Assembly (NCBI RefSeq): GCF_000317675.1
Contig: NC_019776.1
Span: forward strand, 1,860,001-1,924,000
Length of the DNA stretch: 64,000 nt
Origin: Cyanobacterium aponinum PCC 10605
Lineage (GTDB): Bacteria > Cyanobacteriota > Cyanobacteriia > Cyanobacteriales > Cyanobacteriaceae
Direction of reading: 5' to 3'
The notes under the pieces are model-generated. The model ran no database searches. It saw only the letters and a program-made list of their open reading frames with translations, and was not told the origin of the DNA. Shown piece by piece: positions 18,522 to 28,840 of the stretch. The position numbers were made by a program, and so were the translations under genes. Positions within the stretch are counted from its first letter, which is position 1. Every line of letters begins with the position of its first letter.

Positions 18522-19349
18522 TTAATAATCGAAATTATCAGGATTTGAGGGGCGATCGCCCTTGGGAGAATCATCATAGTCAGATTGTTCGGGTTCAATG
18601 GGTTGATAGTCCACATATTCAGTGCCAACGCTAGAAACAATATCATCAGCAGACTTCGGACGACGTTTTTTTGGTCTTGCACCAGTAGTAGGACTTACTC
18701 CTCTATCATTCCGAGGGCGAGAATAATCTTGACGGGGAGAAGAAGATTCATCATCCCAATGATCGGGGGTTTCTTGCCAATCTTCATAATTGGAACGACT
18801 GGGACGAGTTCGGCTAGTATTGCGACTGCGGGGATTAGGAGGCTCTTGATTATAACTGCTAGAAGGACGACGGGGACGACGAGGGCGGGGATTTTCTTCA
18901 TACCCTGTTGTAGGGCGAGGGCTTCTTACGGCTGTACCTTGCAAACGACGGCGGGGAATTTCCTCCTCCTCATAATAATCATCATAAGCATCTGTTTGAT
19001 CCAACTCTGCACGATAAACACGACGATTAACAGGGCGATCATCTTCTACATAGGAGTTAGCTCTCGACCCCCTCACTTTCTCAGAAGTAGCTCCTCTTAA
19101 ACGAATACTCTCAACGGCAAAAAAGATAGCAGAGCCAGAAAGTAACAGTTGACTAAATTGCAAAATGGGATCTAGCCGCCACCCTTGAAAGAATAAGATA
19201 AAACCGCAAAGTAAGCCGACTGCGGCAAAAAAGATGTCATGATCCCTAGAGACTTCAGGTCTAACAGAACGCATTAAATACAATCCAGCCCCTGCTAAAG
19301 CCAAAACGATACCCAATACACTGGCGGAGTTGAAACCAAAATTAACCAT
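18522..19349 (-). CDS. ycf66: Ycf66 family protein
   Basis: Ycf66 is conserved in cyanobacteria and some plastids, and its function is not established. The 275-residue protein has three or four hydrophobic segments in the first 85 residues (GFNSASVLGIVLALAGAGLY, DIFFAAVGLLCGFILFF, LLLSGSAIFFAVESIRLRG), the conserved core. A long charged tail rich in Arg, Pro, Ser, Asp and Tyr (about 95-275) follows, with many RRP, SRP and RPR steps, likely disordered. psbX lies about 200 bases upstream on the same strand, with a terminator-like hairpin between. The order psbX-ycf66 is a recurrent neighbourhood as far as I recall, hinting at a thylakoid role. ATG 19347-19349 starts the gene. Confidence 0.9.
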   Translation of the reverse strand: MVNFGFNSASVLGIVLALAGAGLYLMRSVRPEVSRDHDIFFAAVGLLCGFILFFQGWRLDPILQFSQLLLSGSAIFFAVESIRLRGATSEKVRGSRANSYVEDDRPVNRRVYRAELDQTDAYDDYYEEEEIPRRRLQGTAVRSPRPTTGYEENPRPRRPRRPSSSYNQEPPNPRSRNTSRTRPSRSNYEDWQETPDHWDDESSSPRQDYSRPRNDRGVSPTTGARPKKRRPKSADDIVSSVGTEYVDYQPIEPEQSDYDDSPKGDRPSNPDNFDY

Positions 19350-19460
19350 TGTTCAAACTAAAACTGCTATGTTTTCTTTTATCTTAACCAGATTATCTGA
19401 TTCTGCACTGCCTATCTTTAACACCATGTCATAACTAGACATTAATTTTTAATCTTTCTC

Positions 19461-19513
19461 AAAAACTGTCAGGGGGTTTTACCTTATGAGCAATTTATGG
19501 TTATGCCCCCTGA
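19461..19513 (-). terminator. Probable Rho-independent terminator after psbX
   Basis: On the minus strand TCAGGGGG (19513-19506) pairs with CCCCCTGA (19476-19469), an 8-bp stem with a 29-base loop, followed shortly by a T run (ACAGTTTTTG). It lies 36 bases past the psbX stop. The long loop lowers confidence. Confidence 0.55.
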
Positions 19514-19548
19514 AAAGAAATTGATAACAGACGTATCAAACTATATTA

Positions 19549-19662
19549 TTAACGGATTTTGTCCGCTTGGCTAACGACAATTAAACCAATAGTAACGGGA
19601 ATAACTACGATTGCAGCACCCCAAACCAAACTCCAAAGAAAATTAGCTAAAGAAGCAGTCAT
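19549..19662 (-). CDS. psbX: Photosystem II protein PsbX
   Basis: This 37-residue gene is too short for ordinary ORF calling. It reads MTASLANFLWSLVWGAAIVV and continues IPVTIGLIVVSQADKIR before TAA. One membrane helix spans about residues 9-30. PsbX is a single-helix subunit at the periphery of the photosystem II core, near cytochrome b559 and the QB region, and the sequence matches the family closely (the TxSLANF start, LVWGAAIVVIP, the SQxDKI end). The frame starts at ATG 19660-19662. The next gene on this strand is ycf66, separated by a likely terminator, so the two may be transcribed separately. Its promoter should lie in the 120 bases shared with the divergent fabG. Confidence 0.95.
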   Translation of the reverse strand: MTASLANFLWSLVWGAAIVVIPVTIGLIVVSQADKIR

Positions 19663-19738
19663 AAATTTTTATACCTATTTATTTACTAAAAATGATCAAT
19701 CTCAATTTTACAATAAATCCAGAGTTAAATTAGGGTAA

Positions 19739-20545
<807 letters not shown>

Positions 20546-20790
20546 TAAATAGTTTAGTCTTAAGATAGGAAGATAGGAAATTTCTGGGTTAGGGTTTAGG
20601 AGTTAGGAAAGAGGTTTCAGGGTATTGGGGTGTTAGGGAAGCGTGTTAATTAAACACTTTCGCCCTCCCCCCTCTCGAGGGAGGATAAAGGGGGGTTTGC
20701 CTTTTGCCTTTTGCCTTTTGCCCCTTTCACTTTGCCCCTGCTTACATTGCTTAAGTTTAACTCAACTATTTTTATTGCTATTTACATTTC

Positions 20791-22179
20791 ATGAAAGAAA
20801 AAGACTATCCGCAATTCCTATCACAATTAATTCACTCTTATAAAGATAATGTTGATTTTTTGTCCATTCGCCTAGAATCTTCTCAGGGGAGTAACATTAA
20901 AATGCGTAACGGGCAAATTGAAAATATTAGCGAAGGCACTTCAATTGGAGGACAAGTTAGAGCTTGTCGTAAAGGAGGATGGGGTTTTGCTACGTTTAAT
21001 GATTTAACTCAGATAGCAGATTGCATCAGTGATGCCATTTCTGCCGCTCAATTGATTGGTGATGACGAAACAGTCCTTGCAGAGGTTGAACCTGTGGTGA
21101 CAAGTTGTAAATTGCCCTTAACAGGCACAAATCCACGTCTGATCCACCTTTCTCAAAAAAAGGATTTAGTGGGAAAATGCGATCGCATTTTAAATAGTTA
21201 TCATAAAGATATTACCAGTACCACTGTTAGATACAGTGATATTCAACAAAAAATAGTTTTAGCCACCTCCGAAGGCTCATTAATTGAGCAAACGTGGATA
21301 GACAGCGAAATGCGTTTTAGTGCCACCGCTAAACGAGGGGAATTAGTGCAAACAGGGAGAGAAACCACAGGCACAAGGAGAGGCTTTGAAGACTTACTCA
21401 ACCTTGATAAACAGATAGAAAGTGCGGCGAAAAGGGCGGTTAATGCCTTAGACTTGCCCACTGTCAAAGGGGGCACTTATACTGTAGTTATCGATCCTAT
21501 CTTAGCAGGACTATTTGTTCATGAAGCCTTTGGACATTTATCAGAAGCAGATATGGCTTATGAAAACCCCGACTTATTAGAAGTGATGACAATGGGGCGT
21601 AAATTTGGCGGTGAATTTTTACAAATTTTTGACGGAGCGCAACCAGAAGGACATCGAGGCAGTTATTATTATGATGATGAAGGTGTACCTGCCACCACCA
21701 CTCAATTAATTAAAGATGGAGTATTAGTAGGGCGTTTACATTCCAGAGAAACGGCTGGTAAACTAGGAGAAAAACCCACTGGTAACGCCCGTTGTTTAAA
21801 CTATCATTATCCTCCCATCGTGAGAATGACAAATACTTGGATAGGCAAAGGTAATACCCCTGTTAAAGATTTATTCAGCAATATCAAAGAAGGAGTTTAC
21901 GCCCGAAATTGGTTAGGGGGCATGACAAACGGGGAGATGTTTACCTTCACCGCAGGAGAAGCATGGATGATTCGAGATGGTATCATAGCTGAACCTGTGA
22001 AAAACGTTACTTTATCAGGAAATGTCTTTAAAACCCTTGCCAATATAGAAGCGATCGGCGATGATTTTTATTGGGATGAATCGGGAGGATGTGGAAAAGG
22101 TGGGCAAAATGGTTTAGCCGTTGGTTGTGGTAGTCCTAGTTTACGCATCAAAGACGTAGTAATTGGAGGGGAAAATTGA
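20791..22179 (+). CDS. tldD: TldD family metalloprotease subunit
   Basis: TldD pairs with TldE (PmbA) to form a zinc protease. In E. coli it processes microcin B17 and degrades CcdA, and TldD/E also clip RiPP precursors in some bacteria. The 462-residue protein has the HEAFGH zinc motif near residue 245 (FVHEAFGHLSEAD) and the family's C-terminal GGxxNG-type segment (GKGGQNGLAVGCGSPSLR). No pmbA/tldE gene is in the window. The gene stands alone after fabG, with a 245-base repeat-rich gap. ATG 20791 is used. The window also holds a RiPP locus 20 kb away; a functional link is pure speculation. Confidence 0.92.
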   Translation: MKEKDYPQFLSQLIHSYKDNVDFLSIRLESSQGSNIKMRNGQIENISEGTSIGGQVRACRKGGWGFATFNDLTQIADCISDAISAAQLIGDDETVLAEVEPVVTSCKLPLTGTNPRLIHLSQKKDLVGKCDRILNSYHKDITSTTVRYSDIQQKIVLATSEGSLIEQTWIDSEMRFSATAKRGELVQTGRETTGTRRGFEDLLNLDKQIESAAKRAVNALDLPTVKGGTYTVVIDPILAGLFVHEAFGHLSEADMAYENPDLLEVMTMGRKFGGEFLQIFDGAQPEGHRGSYYYDDEGVPATTTQLIKDGVLVGRLHSRETAGKLGEKPTGNARCLNYHYPPIVRMTNTWIGKGNTPVKDLFSNIKEGVYARNWLGGMTNGEMFTFTAGEAWMIRDGIIAEPVKNVTLSGNVFKTLANIEAIGDDFYWDESGGCGKGGQNGLAVGCGSPSLRIKDVVIGGEN

Positions 22180-22422
22180 CAATTTACCATTGAGCGTTAA
22201 CAATAGTTAGGTGTCAAGAGTAGGGAGTGGGGAGTAGGGAGTAGGGGAGAGAGGAAATATTAGACATCTCTTGAAAATATCAATATAACCTCGTTCGTAG
22301 TGAGGGCTTTAACCCTTATTTCAATAACCATTGGATAAGTCCATTCTTTATATTATAACTCCGAACTCCGAACCCCGAACTCCGAACTCAAATCATTCTT
22401 CATTCTTAATTTTTAATTCATT

Positions 22423-23760
22423 ATGTCCACTCGTGTAATAATAGCTCGTCATGGTCAAAGTAGTTACAACGCTCAAAAAATGATACAAGGGCGTTGTGAT
22501 GAATCGGTGATTACGGAAAAAGGAGAAAAACAAGCTCAATTATTGGGGGAAGCCCTCAAGGATGTTAAGTTAGGGGCGTTTTATAGCAGTCCATTACAAC
22601 GAGCTTATAAAACCGCTCAAATTGTTCAATCTCTCAATCAGTATAAACCTTCTATCACTGTGATGGAGAAATTGAGAGAAATTAACTTACCTGAGTGGGA
22701 AAAATGGAAAAAAGAAGATGTCAAAAGAGAATTTCCTGAAGCCTATCGCACTTGGAAAGAAAAACCTGATGAGTTAAAGATGACTTTTGAGGGTGAAGAG
22801 TTTTATCCTGTATTAGACTTGTATCAACAAGCACAAGAGTTTTGGCAAGAAATTATCCCGAAACACGATGGTGAAACCATTTTAATTACTGCCCATAATG
22901 GTATTAATCGTTGCTTAATTCTCACTGCGTTGGGAATGTCTCCTGCTTACTATCACTGTTTGCAACAGTCTAATTGTTGTGTCAATGTCTTAAATTTTAC
23001 AGGTAACTTCGGTGATTCAGTTCAGTTGGAATCTTTAAATCAAATTGGGCATTTAGGCACACCTTTACCAGATTTTCGCCCTGAGCAAAAACAAGGGTTA
23101 AGATTATTGTTGGTGCGTCATGGAGAAACAGAGTGGAATAGAATGTCACGTTTTCAGGGTGTCAAAGATATTCCTCTCAATGATAACGGCAGACAACAAG
23201 CAGAAAAAGCGGCTGAGTTTCTCAAGGATGTGCAAATTGATTTTGCTGTCACTAGCCCATTATCTCGCCCGAAAGAAACCGCAGAGATTATTCTTAAGCA
23301 TCATCCCGATGTTAATTTAACCACTAAAAAAGATTTAGAAGAAATTTCTCACGGTTTATGGGAAGGCAAATTAGAAACAGAAATTGAAGCAGAATTTCCC
23401 GGTTTATTGGCACAATGGAAAGCAAAACCTGAAACTGTACAAATGCCTGAAGGAGAGAATTTACAGCAAGTTTGGGATAGAGCGATCGCATCTTGGCAAG
23501 AAATCGTCAAAGAGAATATCGAAGAAGGCAAAATGAAAACAGGTTTAGTTGCCGCTCATGATGCTATAAATAAGGTAATTATCTGTTATTTATTAGGGTT
23601 AGAATCTGCTAATTTTTGGAATATTAAACAAGGAAATGGAGCTGTAACAGTTGTTGACTATCCTTACGGTTTGAATGGAAAACCAATTTTACAAGCAATT
23701 AATTTGACGAATCATCTTAGTGGTGGTTTGTTTGATAAAACTGCGGCTGGTGCTTTATAA
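22423..23760 (+). CDS. Tandem histidine phosphatase (two phosphoglycerate-mutase-like domains)
   Basis: The 445-residue protein contains two complete copies of the histidine-phosphatase fold. Domain 1 has the RHG motif at 9-11 (IIARHGQSSYN), SSPLQRAYKTA, LREINLPEWE and TAHNGINRC. Domain 2 (about 225-445) repeats them as VRHGETEWN, TSPLSRPKETA, LEEISHGLWEGK and AAHDAINKV. Each has its catalytic His-Arg set. The halves are about 30-35% alike by eye. Cyanobacterial relatives are annotated as phosphoglycerate mutase or phosphoserine phosphatase, so the substrate is not settled. A 200-base gap with repeats precedes it, and rpsT follows. No cofactor or membrane domain is visible. The protein ends DKTAAGAL. 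Confidence 0.88.
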   Translation: MSTRVIIARHGQSSYNAQKMIQGRCDESVITEKGEKQAQLLGEALKDVKLGAFYSSPLQRAYKTAQIVQSLNQYKPSITVMEKLREINLPEWEKWKKEDVKREFPEAYRTWKEKPDELKMTFEGEEFYPVLDLYQQAQEFWQEIIPKHDGETILITAHNGINRCLILTALGMSPAYYHCLQQSNCCVNVLNFTGNFGDSVQLESLNQIGHLGTPLPDFRPEQKQGLRLLLVRHGETEWNRMSRFQGVKDIPLNDNGRQQAEKAAEFLKDVQIDFAVTSPLSRPKETAEIILKHHPDVNLTTKKDLEEISHGLWEGKLETEIEAEFPGLLAQWKAKPETVQMPEGENLQQVWDRAIASWQEIVKENIEEGKMKTGLVAAHDAINKVIICYLLGLESANFWNIKQGNGAVTVVDYPYGLNGKPILQAINLTNHLSGGLFDKTAAGAL

Positions 23761-24024
23761 AATCCTTATAAGTTAGAAAAGAGGTGTAAGGATGTTGGGG
23801 TGTTATTAGGGAAGCGTGTTAATTAAACACTTTTGCCCTCCTTCCTCGAAAGGGGGGTTTCTTTTAAGGGGAGACAAAGAGGGGTTTGCCTTTTGCCCTT
23901 TTCTCCCTACTCATAATTAAAGGGGTATTGTCAAGAGTCGCCATAGAAAGTTAAAATAGATATTTTGATATTCTATGAAAAAACTTATCATTAAATAGTA
24001 GTCTAAGTAAAACAATTAAGGATA

Positions 24025-24324
24025 GTGGCTAATTCAAAATCTGCTCTCAAGAGAATCCAAATTAACGAACGTAACCGCCTCCGTAACAAGGCTTACAAAT
24101 CTGCGGTTAAAACCCTCATGAAAAAATATTTTCAAGCGGTAGAAGCCTATGCAACTTCTCCTAGTGATGAGTTAAAACAGGCAGTACAAACTTGTCAATC
24201 TGCGGCATACAGCAAAATTGATAAGGCAGTTAAAAGAGGTGTTTATCACAGAAATAACGGTGCAAGAAAAAAAGCTAGATTAGCTAAAGCATTTTCTAAA
24301 ATAAACCAAGCACAAGCCTCTTAA
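24025..24324 (+). CDS. rpsT: 30S ribosomal protein S20
   Basis: S20 is a primary 16S-binding protein of the small subunit. The 99-residue product begins [20 protein letters not shown] and is Lys/Arg-rich and helical throughout, matching the family's length and start. The start codon is GTG at 24025, preceded by AAGGAT only a few bases away. No ATG fits. It opens the run rpsT-tatD-rpoB-rpoC2 on the plus strand, but a strong hairpin terminator follows its stop, so it is probably transcribed separately. Conserved basic residues in the first 30 positions fit rRNA contact. Confidence 0.96.
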   Translation: MANSKSALKRIQINERNRLRNKAYKSAVKTLMKKYFQAVEAYATSPSDELKQAVQTCQSAAYSKIDKAVKRGVYHRNNGARKKARLAKAFSKINQAQAS

Positions 24325-24366
24325 GTATTGGGGTATTAATTTTTACCGCTTAAACACTCAATACGA

Positions 24367-24394
24367 TAGCTAACAATAGTTAGCTAATTTTTTT
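24367..24394 (+). terminator. Rho-independent terminator after rpsT
   Basis: TAGCTAAC at 24367-24374 pairs perfectly with GTTAGCTA at 24379-24386 over a four-base loop, then A and seven T residues. It lies 43 bases past the rpsT stop. The stem is AT-rich but perfect. Confidence 0.75.
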
Positions 24395-24560
24395 CTCAAA
24401 TAAAATAGGGAATCTAACCCTTGAAAAATTAGGAGTTATCAGAAATTCATCAGTATGAAAACGGAAATTAAGGATTAAGGAATAATCGCAAAAGCTAATT
24501 TCTAATTCTTAGTTCCTAATTCCTAATTAAAATCCTGTACCATTAGGCAAAAAAACACTA

Positions 24561-25337
24561 ATGCAACTGATTGATACTCATGTACACATAAACTTTGATG
24601 TCTTTCAGGAAGATTTGGATTTAGTTTCCAGTCGTTGGCAATCGGTTGGGGTAAATAAACTTATCCATTCCTGTGTTGAACCCCAAGAGTTCGATCGCAT
24701 CAAAGAATTATCAGAAAAGTTTCCTGAGTTGTACTGTAGTGTGGGTCTACACCCCCTTTCTGCCAACAAGTGGGAAGGAGAAACTACCTACCAGCAATTA
24801 TTAGAATTTGCCCAATCCAGCCCCAAAGTGGTGGCAATCGGAGAAATGGGCTTAGATTTTTACAAAGATAATCAACCAGAGTTACAAAAAGAAGTTTTCT
24901 GGAAACAGTTAGAAATTGCCTATCAATTAAATAAACCTGTCATTATTCACTGTAGAGATGCGGCTACCGCCCTACGGGATATTTTAGTAAGATTTAACCA
25001 AGAACACGGTAAAATAACAGGAGTGATGCACTGTTGGGCAGGAAATCCAGAGGAAACTCAGTGGTTTCTTGATTTAGGAATGTATGTTAGCTTTAGTGGG
25101 GTTGTAACTTTTAAAAATGCCAAAACCGTCCATCAAAGTGCTTCTATTGTTCCTGATGATCGTCTTTTAATCGAAACGGACTGTCCTTTTTTAGCTCCTA
25201 CTCCCCATCGTGGTAAACGCAATGAACCTTCATATGTGCTTCATGTAGCGGAGAAACTAGCCCAAATCCGAGGACAATCAGTAGAGGCGATCGCATCCCA
25301 AACAACCAAGAACGCCTGTAAATTATTTAACCTCTAA
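24561..25337 (+). CDS. tatD: TatD family metal-dependent DNase
   Basis: TatD-family enzymes are metal-dependent hydrolases of the amidohydrolase fold with 3'-5' exonuclease activity on DNA, linked to repair and DNA turnover. The 258-residue protein carries the family series: DTHVHIN at 4-10 for the first metal site, SVGLHPLSA near 61-69, [10 protein letters not shown] near 91-100 with the bridging Glu, PVIIHCRDA near 130, VMHCWAG near 155 and [11 protein letters not shown] near 204-214 with the last Asp. It ends in the usual [16 protein letters not shown] 24561 is close to a TAGGCAAAAAAACACTA leader. About 90 bases separate it from rpoB, so the two may be cotranscribed. Confidence 0.92.
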   Translation: MQLIDTHVHINFDVFQEDLDLVSSRWQSVGVNKLIHSCVEPQEFDRIKELSEKFPELYCSVGLHPLSANKWEGETTYQQLLEFAQSSPKVVAIGEMGLDFYKDNQPELQKEVFWKQLEIAYQLNKPVIIHCRDAATALRDILVRFNQEHGKITGVMHCWAGNPEETQWFLDLGMYVSFSGVVTFKNAKTVHQSASIVPDDRLLIETDCPFLAPTPHRGKRNEPSYVLHVAEKLAQIRGQSVEAIASQTTKNACKLFNL

Positions 25338-25430
25338 ATTTAAAATAAAGCAAGGGTAAAGAAAATAAATAACCGAAACCCTGACCCCAGAATCTAAATA
25401 GATCAATTCAATATCATTGACAACTAACCT

Positions 25431-28400
25431 ATGAAAACCCAAGAACTGTTACCAGATTTAATCGAAATTCAACGCTCTAGTTACAAATGGTTTTTAGAGC
25501 ATGGCTTAATCGAAGAACTCAACAGTTTTACGCCTATTACTGATTATGCAGGAAAACTAGAATTACACTTTATTGGGGAGAAATATCGCCTCAAAGAACC
25601 AAAATACCACATCGAAGAAGCAAAAAAAAGAGATGCAACTTACTCAGTACAGGTATATGTACCAACATTGTTGTTAAACAAAGAAACAGGAGAAAGAAAA
25701 GAACAAGAAGTATTTATCGGTGATCTACCATTGATGACTGATAGAGGTACGTTTTTGATTAATGGTGCAGAAAGGGTAATTGTCAATCAGATAGTGCGAT
25801 CGCCCGGGGTTTATTTTAAATCAGAGGTGGACAAAAACGGAAAAAGAACTTACTCCGCCTCCGTCATTCCTAATCGGGGTGCATGGCTAAAATTTGAAAC
25901 GGATAAACATGGTGTCGTATGGGTCAGAATCGATAAAACCCGTAAAATCTCAGCCCAAGTATTGTTAAAAGCTATGGGCTTAACCGATAGAGAAATTATG
26001 GATCGTTTACGCCATGCGGAATTTTACCATAAAACCCTAGAGAAAGAGGGCAATCCCAGTACTGATGATGCTCTCATGGAACTTTACCGCAAATTACGCC
26101 CCGGTGAACCTCCAACCGTAAGCGGTGGACAAGCCTTATTAGAAAGTCGCTTCTTTGATCCTAAACGTTATGATTTAGGAAAAGTTGGACGCTACAAAAT
26201 GAACAAAAAACTGCGTTTAACAGTCCCTTACAACGTAAGAGTTTTAACTATTGAAGACATTTTATCCGTTGTTGACTATCTCATTAATCTTGAGTTTGAT
26301 ATTGGGCAAGTAGATGATATTGACCACCTCGGCAATAGACGAGTTAGAAGTGTAGGAGAATTATTACAAAATCAAGTCAGAGTCGGTTTATCCCGCCTAG
26401 AAAGAATTATCAGGGAAAGAATGACCGTAGGTGATCCTAATACCTTAACTCCAGCGGCTTTAGTTAACCCTAAACCGTTAGTAGCGGCTATAAAAGAATT
26501 TTTTGGCTCATCTCAGTTATCCCAATTCATGGATCAAACCAATCCTTTAGCTGAATTAACCCATAAACGCCGTATTTCTGCTTTAGGCCCCGGTGGTTTA
26601 AGTCGAGATAGAGCAGGTTTTGCCGTGCGAGACATTCACCCTAGCCACTACGGACGTATCTGTCCCGTGGAAACTCCTGAAGGACCTAACGCAGGTTTAA
26701 TCGGTTCTTTGGCTACCTATGCCAGAATCAATGAGTACGGATTTATTACTACTCCTTACTATAAAGTTGAGAATGGAAAAGTTCGTTGGGACTTAACTCC
26801 TGAGTACTTAACTGCCGATGAAGAGGACGATAAAAGAGTTGCTCCGGGGGACATTTCCACCGACGAGGAAGGTAATATTTTAGGGGAATCTGTACCTATT
26901 CGCTATCGTCAAGAATTTTCTACCACAACCCCTAATCAAGTGGACTATGTAGCGGTGTCTCCTGTACAGATTGTTTCTGTGGCTACCTCTATGATTCCTT
27001 TCCTTGAGCATGATGACGCTAACCGTGCCCTGATGGGTTCTAACATGCAACGTCAGGCAGTGCCTTTATTACGGGCGGAACGTCCTTTAGTGGGTACAGG
27101 TTTAGAAGCCCAAGCGGCAAGAGACTCTGGAATGGTAATTGTTTCCCGTCATTATGGCAAAATTACTTATGTGGATGCAAAAACTATTAAGCTCAAAACC
27201 AAGGAAGGAGAGGAGTTAGTTTACAATCTTCAAAAGTATGAGCGTTCTAACCAAGATACCTGTTTAAATCAAAAGCCTTTGGTTGATGAAGGAGAGGAAG
27301 TAGTACCCGGACAAGTATTAGCGGATGGTTCTGCCACCGAAGGAGGAGAGTTAGCTTTAGGAAACAATATCACCGTTGCTTATATGCCTTGGGAAGGCTA
27401 TAACTACGAGGATGCGATCTTAATTAGTGAAAGACTGGTACAAGAGGATATTTACACCACTATTCACGTGGAAAAACACGAAATAGAAGCCCGTCAAACA
27501 AAATTAGGTCCTGAAGAAATTACTCGTGAGATTCCTAATGTCGGTGAAGATGCTTTACTCAACCTCGATGAACAAGGGATTATCCGTGTGGGTGCTTGGG
27601 TAGAATCTGGTGATATTTTAGTAGGTAAAGTAACCCCTAAAGGTGAATCAGATCAACCTCCAGAAGAAAAACTGTTACGGGCAATTTTCGGGGAAAAAGC
27701 CAGAGATGTTCGTGATAATTCCTTACGTTTACCTAACGGTGAAAAAGGAAGAGTTGTCTATGTGCGAGTGTTTACCCGCGAACAAGGTGATGAGTTACCC
27801 CCCGGAGCGAATATGGTAGTCCGTGTCTATGTGGCTCAAAAACGCAAAATTCAAGTGGGAGACAAAATGGCGGGTCGTCATGGTAACAAAGGGATTATTT
27901 CTCGCATCCTCCCCCGTGAAGATATGCCCTATATGCCCGATGGAAGTCCTGTGGACATCGTTTTAAATCCTCTGGGTGTTCCTTCCCGTATGAACGTGGG
28001 ACAGGTGTTTGAGTGTCTTCTAGGATGGGCTGGTGAGCATTTAGGCTATCGCTTCAAGATGACTCCCTTTGATGAAATGTATGGAGAGGAAGCGTCTCGA
28101 AATACAGTCAATGGCTTGTTAAAAGATGCCTCGAAGAAACCGGGTAAAGATTGGATTTTTGATGAAAATAACCCCGGTAAAATTCAACTTTATGATGGTC
28201 GTAGTGGTGAACCATTCGATCGCCCCGTGACAGTGGGTAAAGCCTATATGCTTAAATTAGTTCACTTGGTGGATGATAAGATTCACGCTCGTTCTACCGG
28301 TCCTTATTCTCTGGTGACACAACAACCTCTCGGTGGTAAAGCTCAACAGGGTGGACAAAGATTCGGAGAGATGGAGGTATGGGCCTTAGAAGCGTATGGT

Positions 28401-28706
28401 GCGGCTTATACTTTACAGGAATTATTAACAGTCAAATCCGACGATATGCAAGGACGTAATGAAGCCTTAAATGCGATCGTTAAAGGACAACCAATTCCTC
28501 ATCCCGGTACACCTGAATCCTTTAAGGTACTCTTACGAGAATTACAATCTCTAGGTTTAGATGTTTCTGTCCATAAGGTTGTAGAAGGTAGCGAACACGT
28601 AGAAGTTGACTTGATGGAGGCTTCAGGGAGAGCGCCTAAGCGTCCTACCTATAAGGAAGATTACAGTTTATCCAGTTTAGGTCAAGATGACGACGAGGAG
28701 TTGTAA
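25431..28706 (+). CDS. rpoB: DNA-directed RNA polymerase subunit beta
   Basis: The beta subunit forms one side of the polymerase catalytic cleft and binds the nascent RNA. The 1091-residue product contains the expected landmarks: the rifampicin-region segment [20 protein letters not shown] (about 360-380), then [22 protein letters not shown] split over the next lines, the [15 protein letters not shown] motif, GYNYEDAI around 650 and [12 protein letters not shown] near 810-820. The C-terminus holds the clamp segment [20 protein letters not shown]. Length and order fit cyanobacterial RpoB, which lacks some E. coli insertions. It begins at ATG 25431. The next gene is rpoC2, not rpoC1, which is unusual and reported separately. 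Confidence 0.98.
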   Translation: MKTQELLPDLIEIQRSSYKWFLEHGLIEELNSFTPITDYAGKLELHFIGEKYRLKEPKYHIEEAKKRDATYSVQVYVPTLLLNKETGERKEQEVFIGDLPLMTDRGTFLINGAERVIVNQIVRSPGVYFKSEVDKNGKRTYSASVIPNRGAWLKFETDKHGVVWVRIDKTRKISAQVLLKAMGLTDREIMDRLRHAEFYHKTLEKEGNPSTDDALMELYRKLRPGEPPTVSGGQALLESRFFDPKRYDLGKVGRYKMNKKLRLTVPYNVRVLTIEDILSVVDYLINLEFDIGQVDDIDHLGNRRVRSVGELLQNQVRVGLSRLERIIRERMTVGDPNTLTPAALVNPKPLVAAIKEFFGSSQLSQFMDQTNPLAELTHKRRISALGPGGLSRDRAGFAVRDIHPSHYGRICPVETPEGPNAGLIGSLATYARINEYGFITTPYYKVENGKVRWDLTPEYLTADEEDDKRVAPGDISTDEEGNILGESVPIRYRQEFSTTTPNQVDYVAVSPVQIVSVATSMIPFLEHDDANRALMGSNMQRQAVPLLRAERPLVGTGLEAQAARDSGMVIVSRHYGKITYVDAKTIKLKTKEGEELVYNLQKYERSNQDTCLNQKPLVDEGEEVVPGQVLADGSATEGGELALGNNITVAYMPWEGYNYEDAILISERLVQEDIYTTIHVEKHEIEARQTKLGPEEITREIPNVGEDALLNLDEQGIIRVGAWVESGDILVGKVTPKGESDQPPEEKLLRAIFGEKARDVRDNSLRLPNGEKGRVVYVRVFTREQGDELPPGANMVVRVYVAQKRKIQVGDKMAGRHGNKGIISRILPREDMPYMPDGSPVDIVLNPLGVPSRMNVGQVFECLLGWAGEHLGYRFKMTPFDEMYGEEASRNTVNGLLKDASKKPGKDWIFDENNPGKIQLYDGRSGEPFDRPVTVGKAYMLKLVHLVDDKIHARSTGPYSLVTQQPLGGKAQQGGQRFGEMEVWALEAYGAAYTLQELLTVKSDDMQGRNEALNAIVKGQPIPHPGTPESFKVLLRELQSLGLDVSVHKVVEGSEHVEVDLMEASGRAPKRPTYKEDYSLSSLGQDDDEEL

Positions 28707-28840
28707 TTTTAATCAGTAATTAGGAATTAGCAATTAGGAATTCAATCTTTAATTTTGTGGCAAGTTGAGAAAGATAAAATCTATTTTTGACTTTTGCTTC
28801 TTGAATTTTGGTAAAAACTTTTAACCATCAACTAAACACC

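Noticed and set aside
18585-19100. 171-residue plus-strand frame
   Set aside because: Antisense to the Arg/Pro-rich tail of Ycf66; its Thr/Ile-rich composition is the mirror of that biased codon use.
20643-20843. 66-residue frame before tldD
   Set aside because: It translates a G/C-rich hairpin repeat and TTTTGCC heptamers and overlaps the tldD start.
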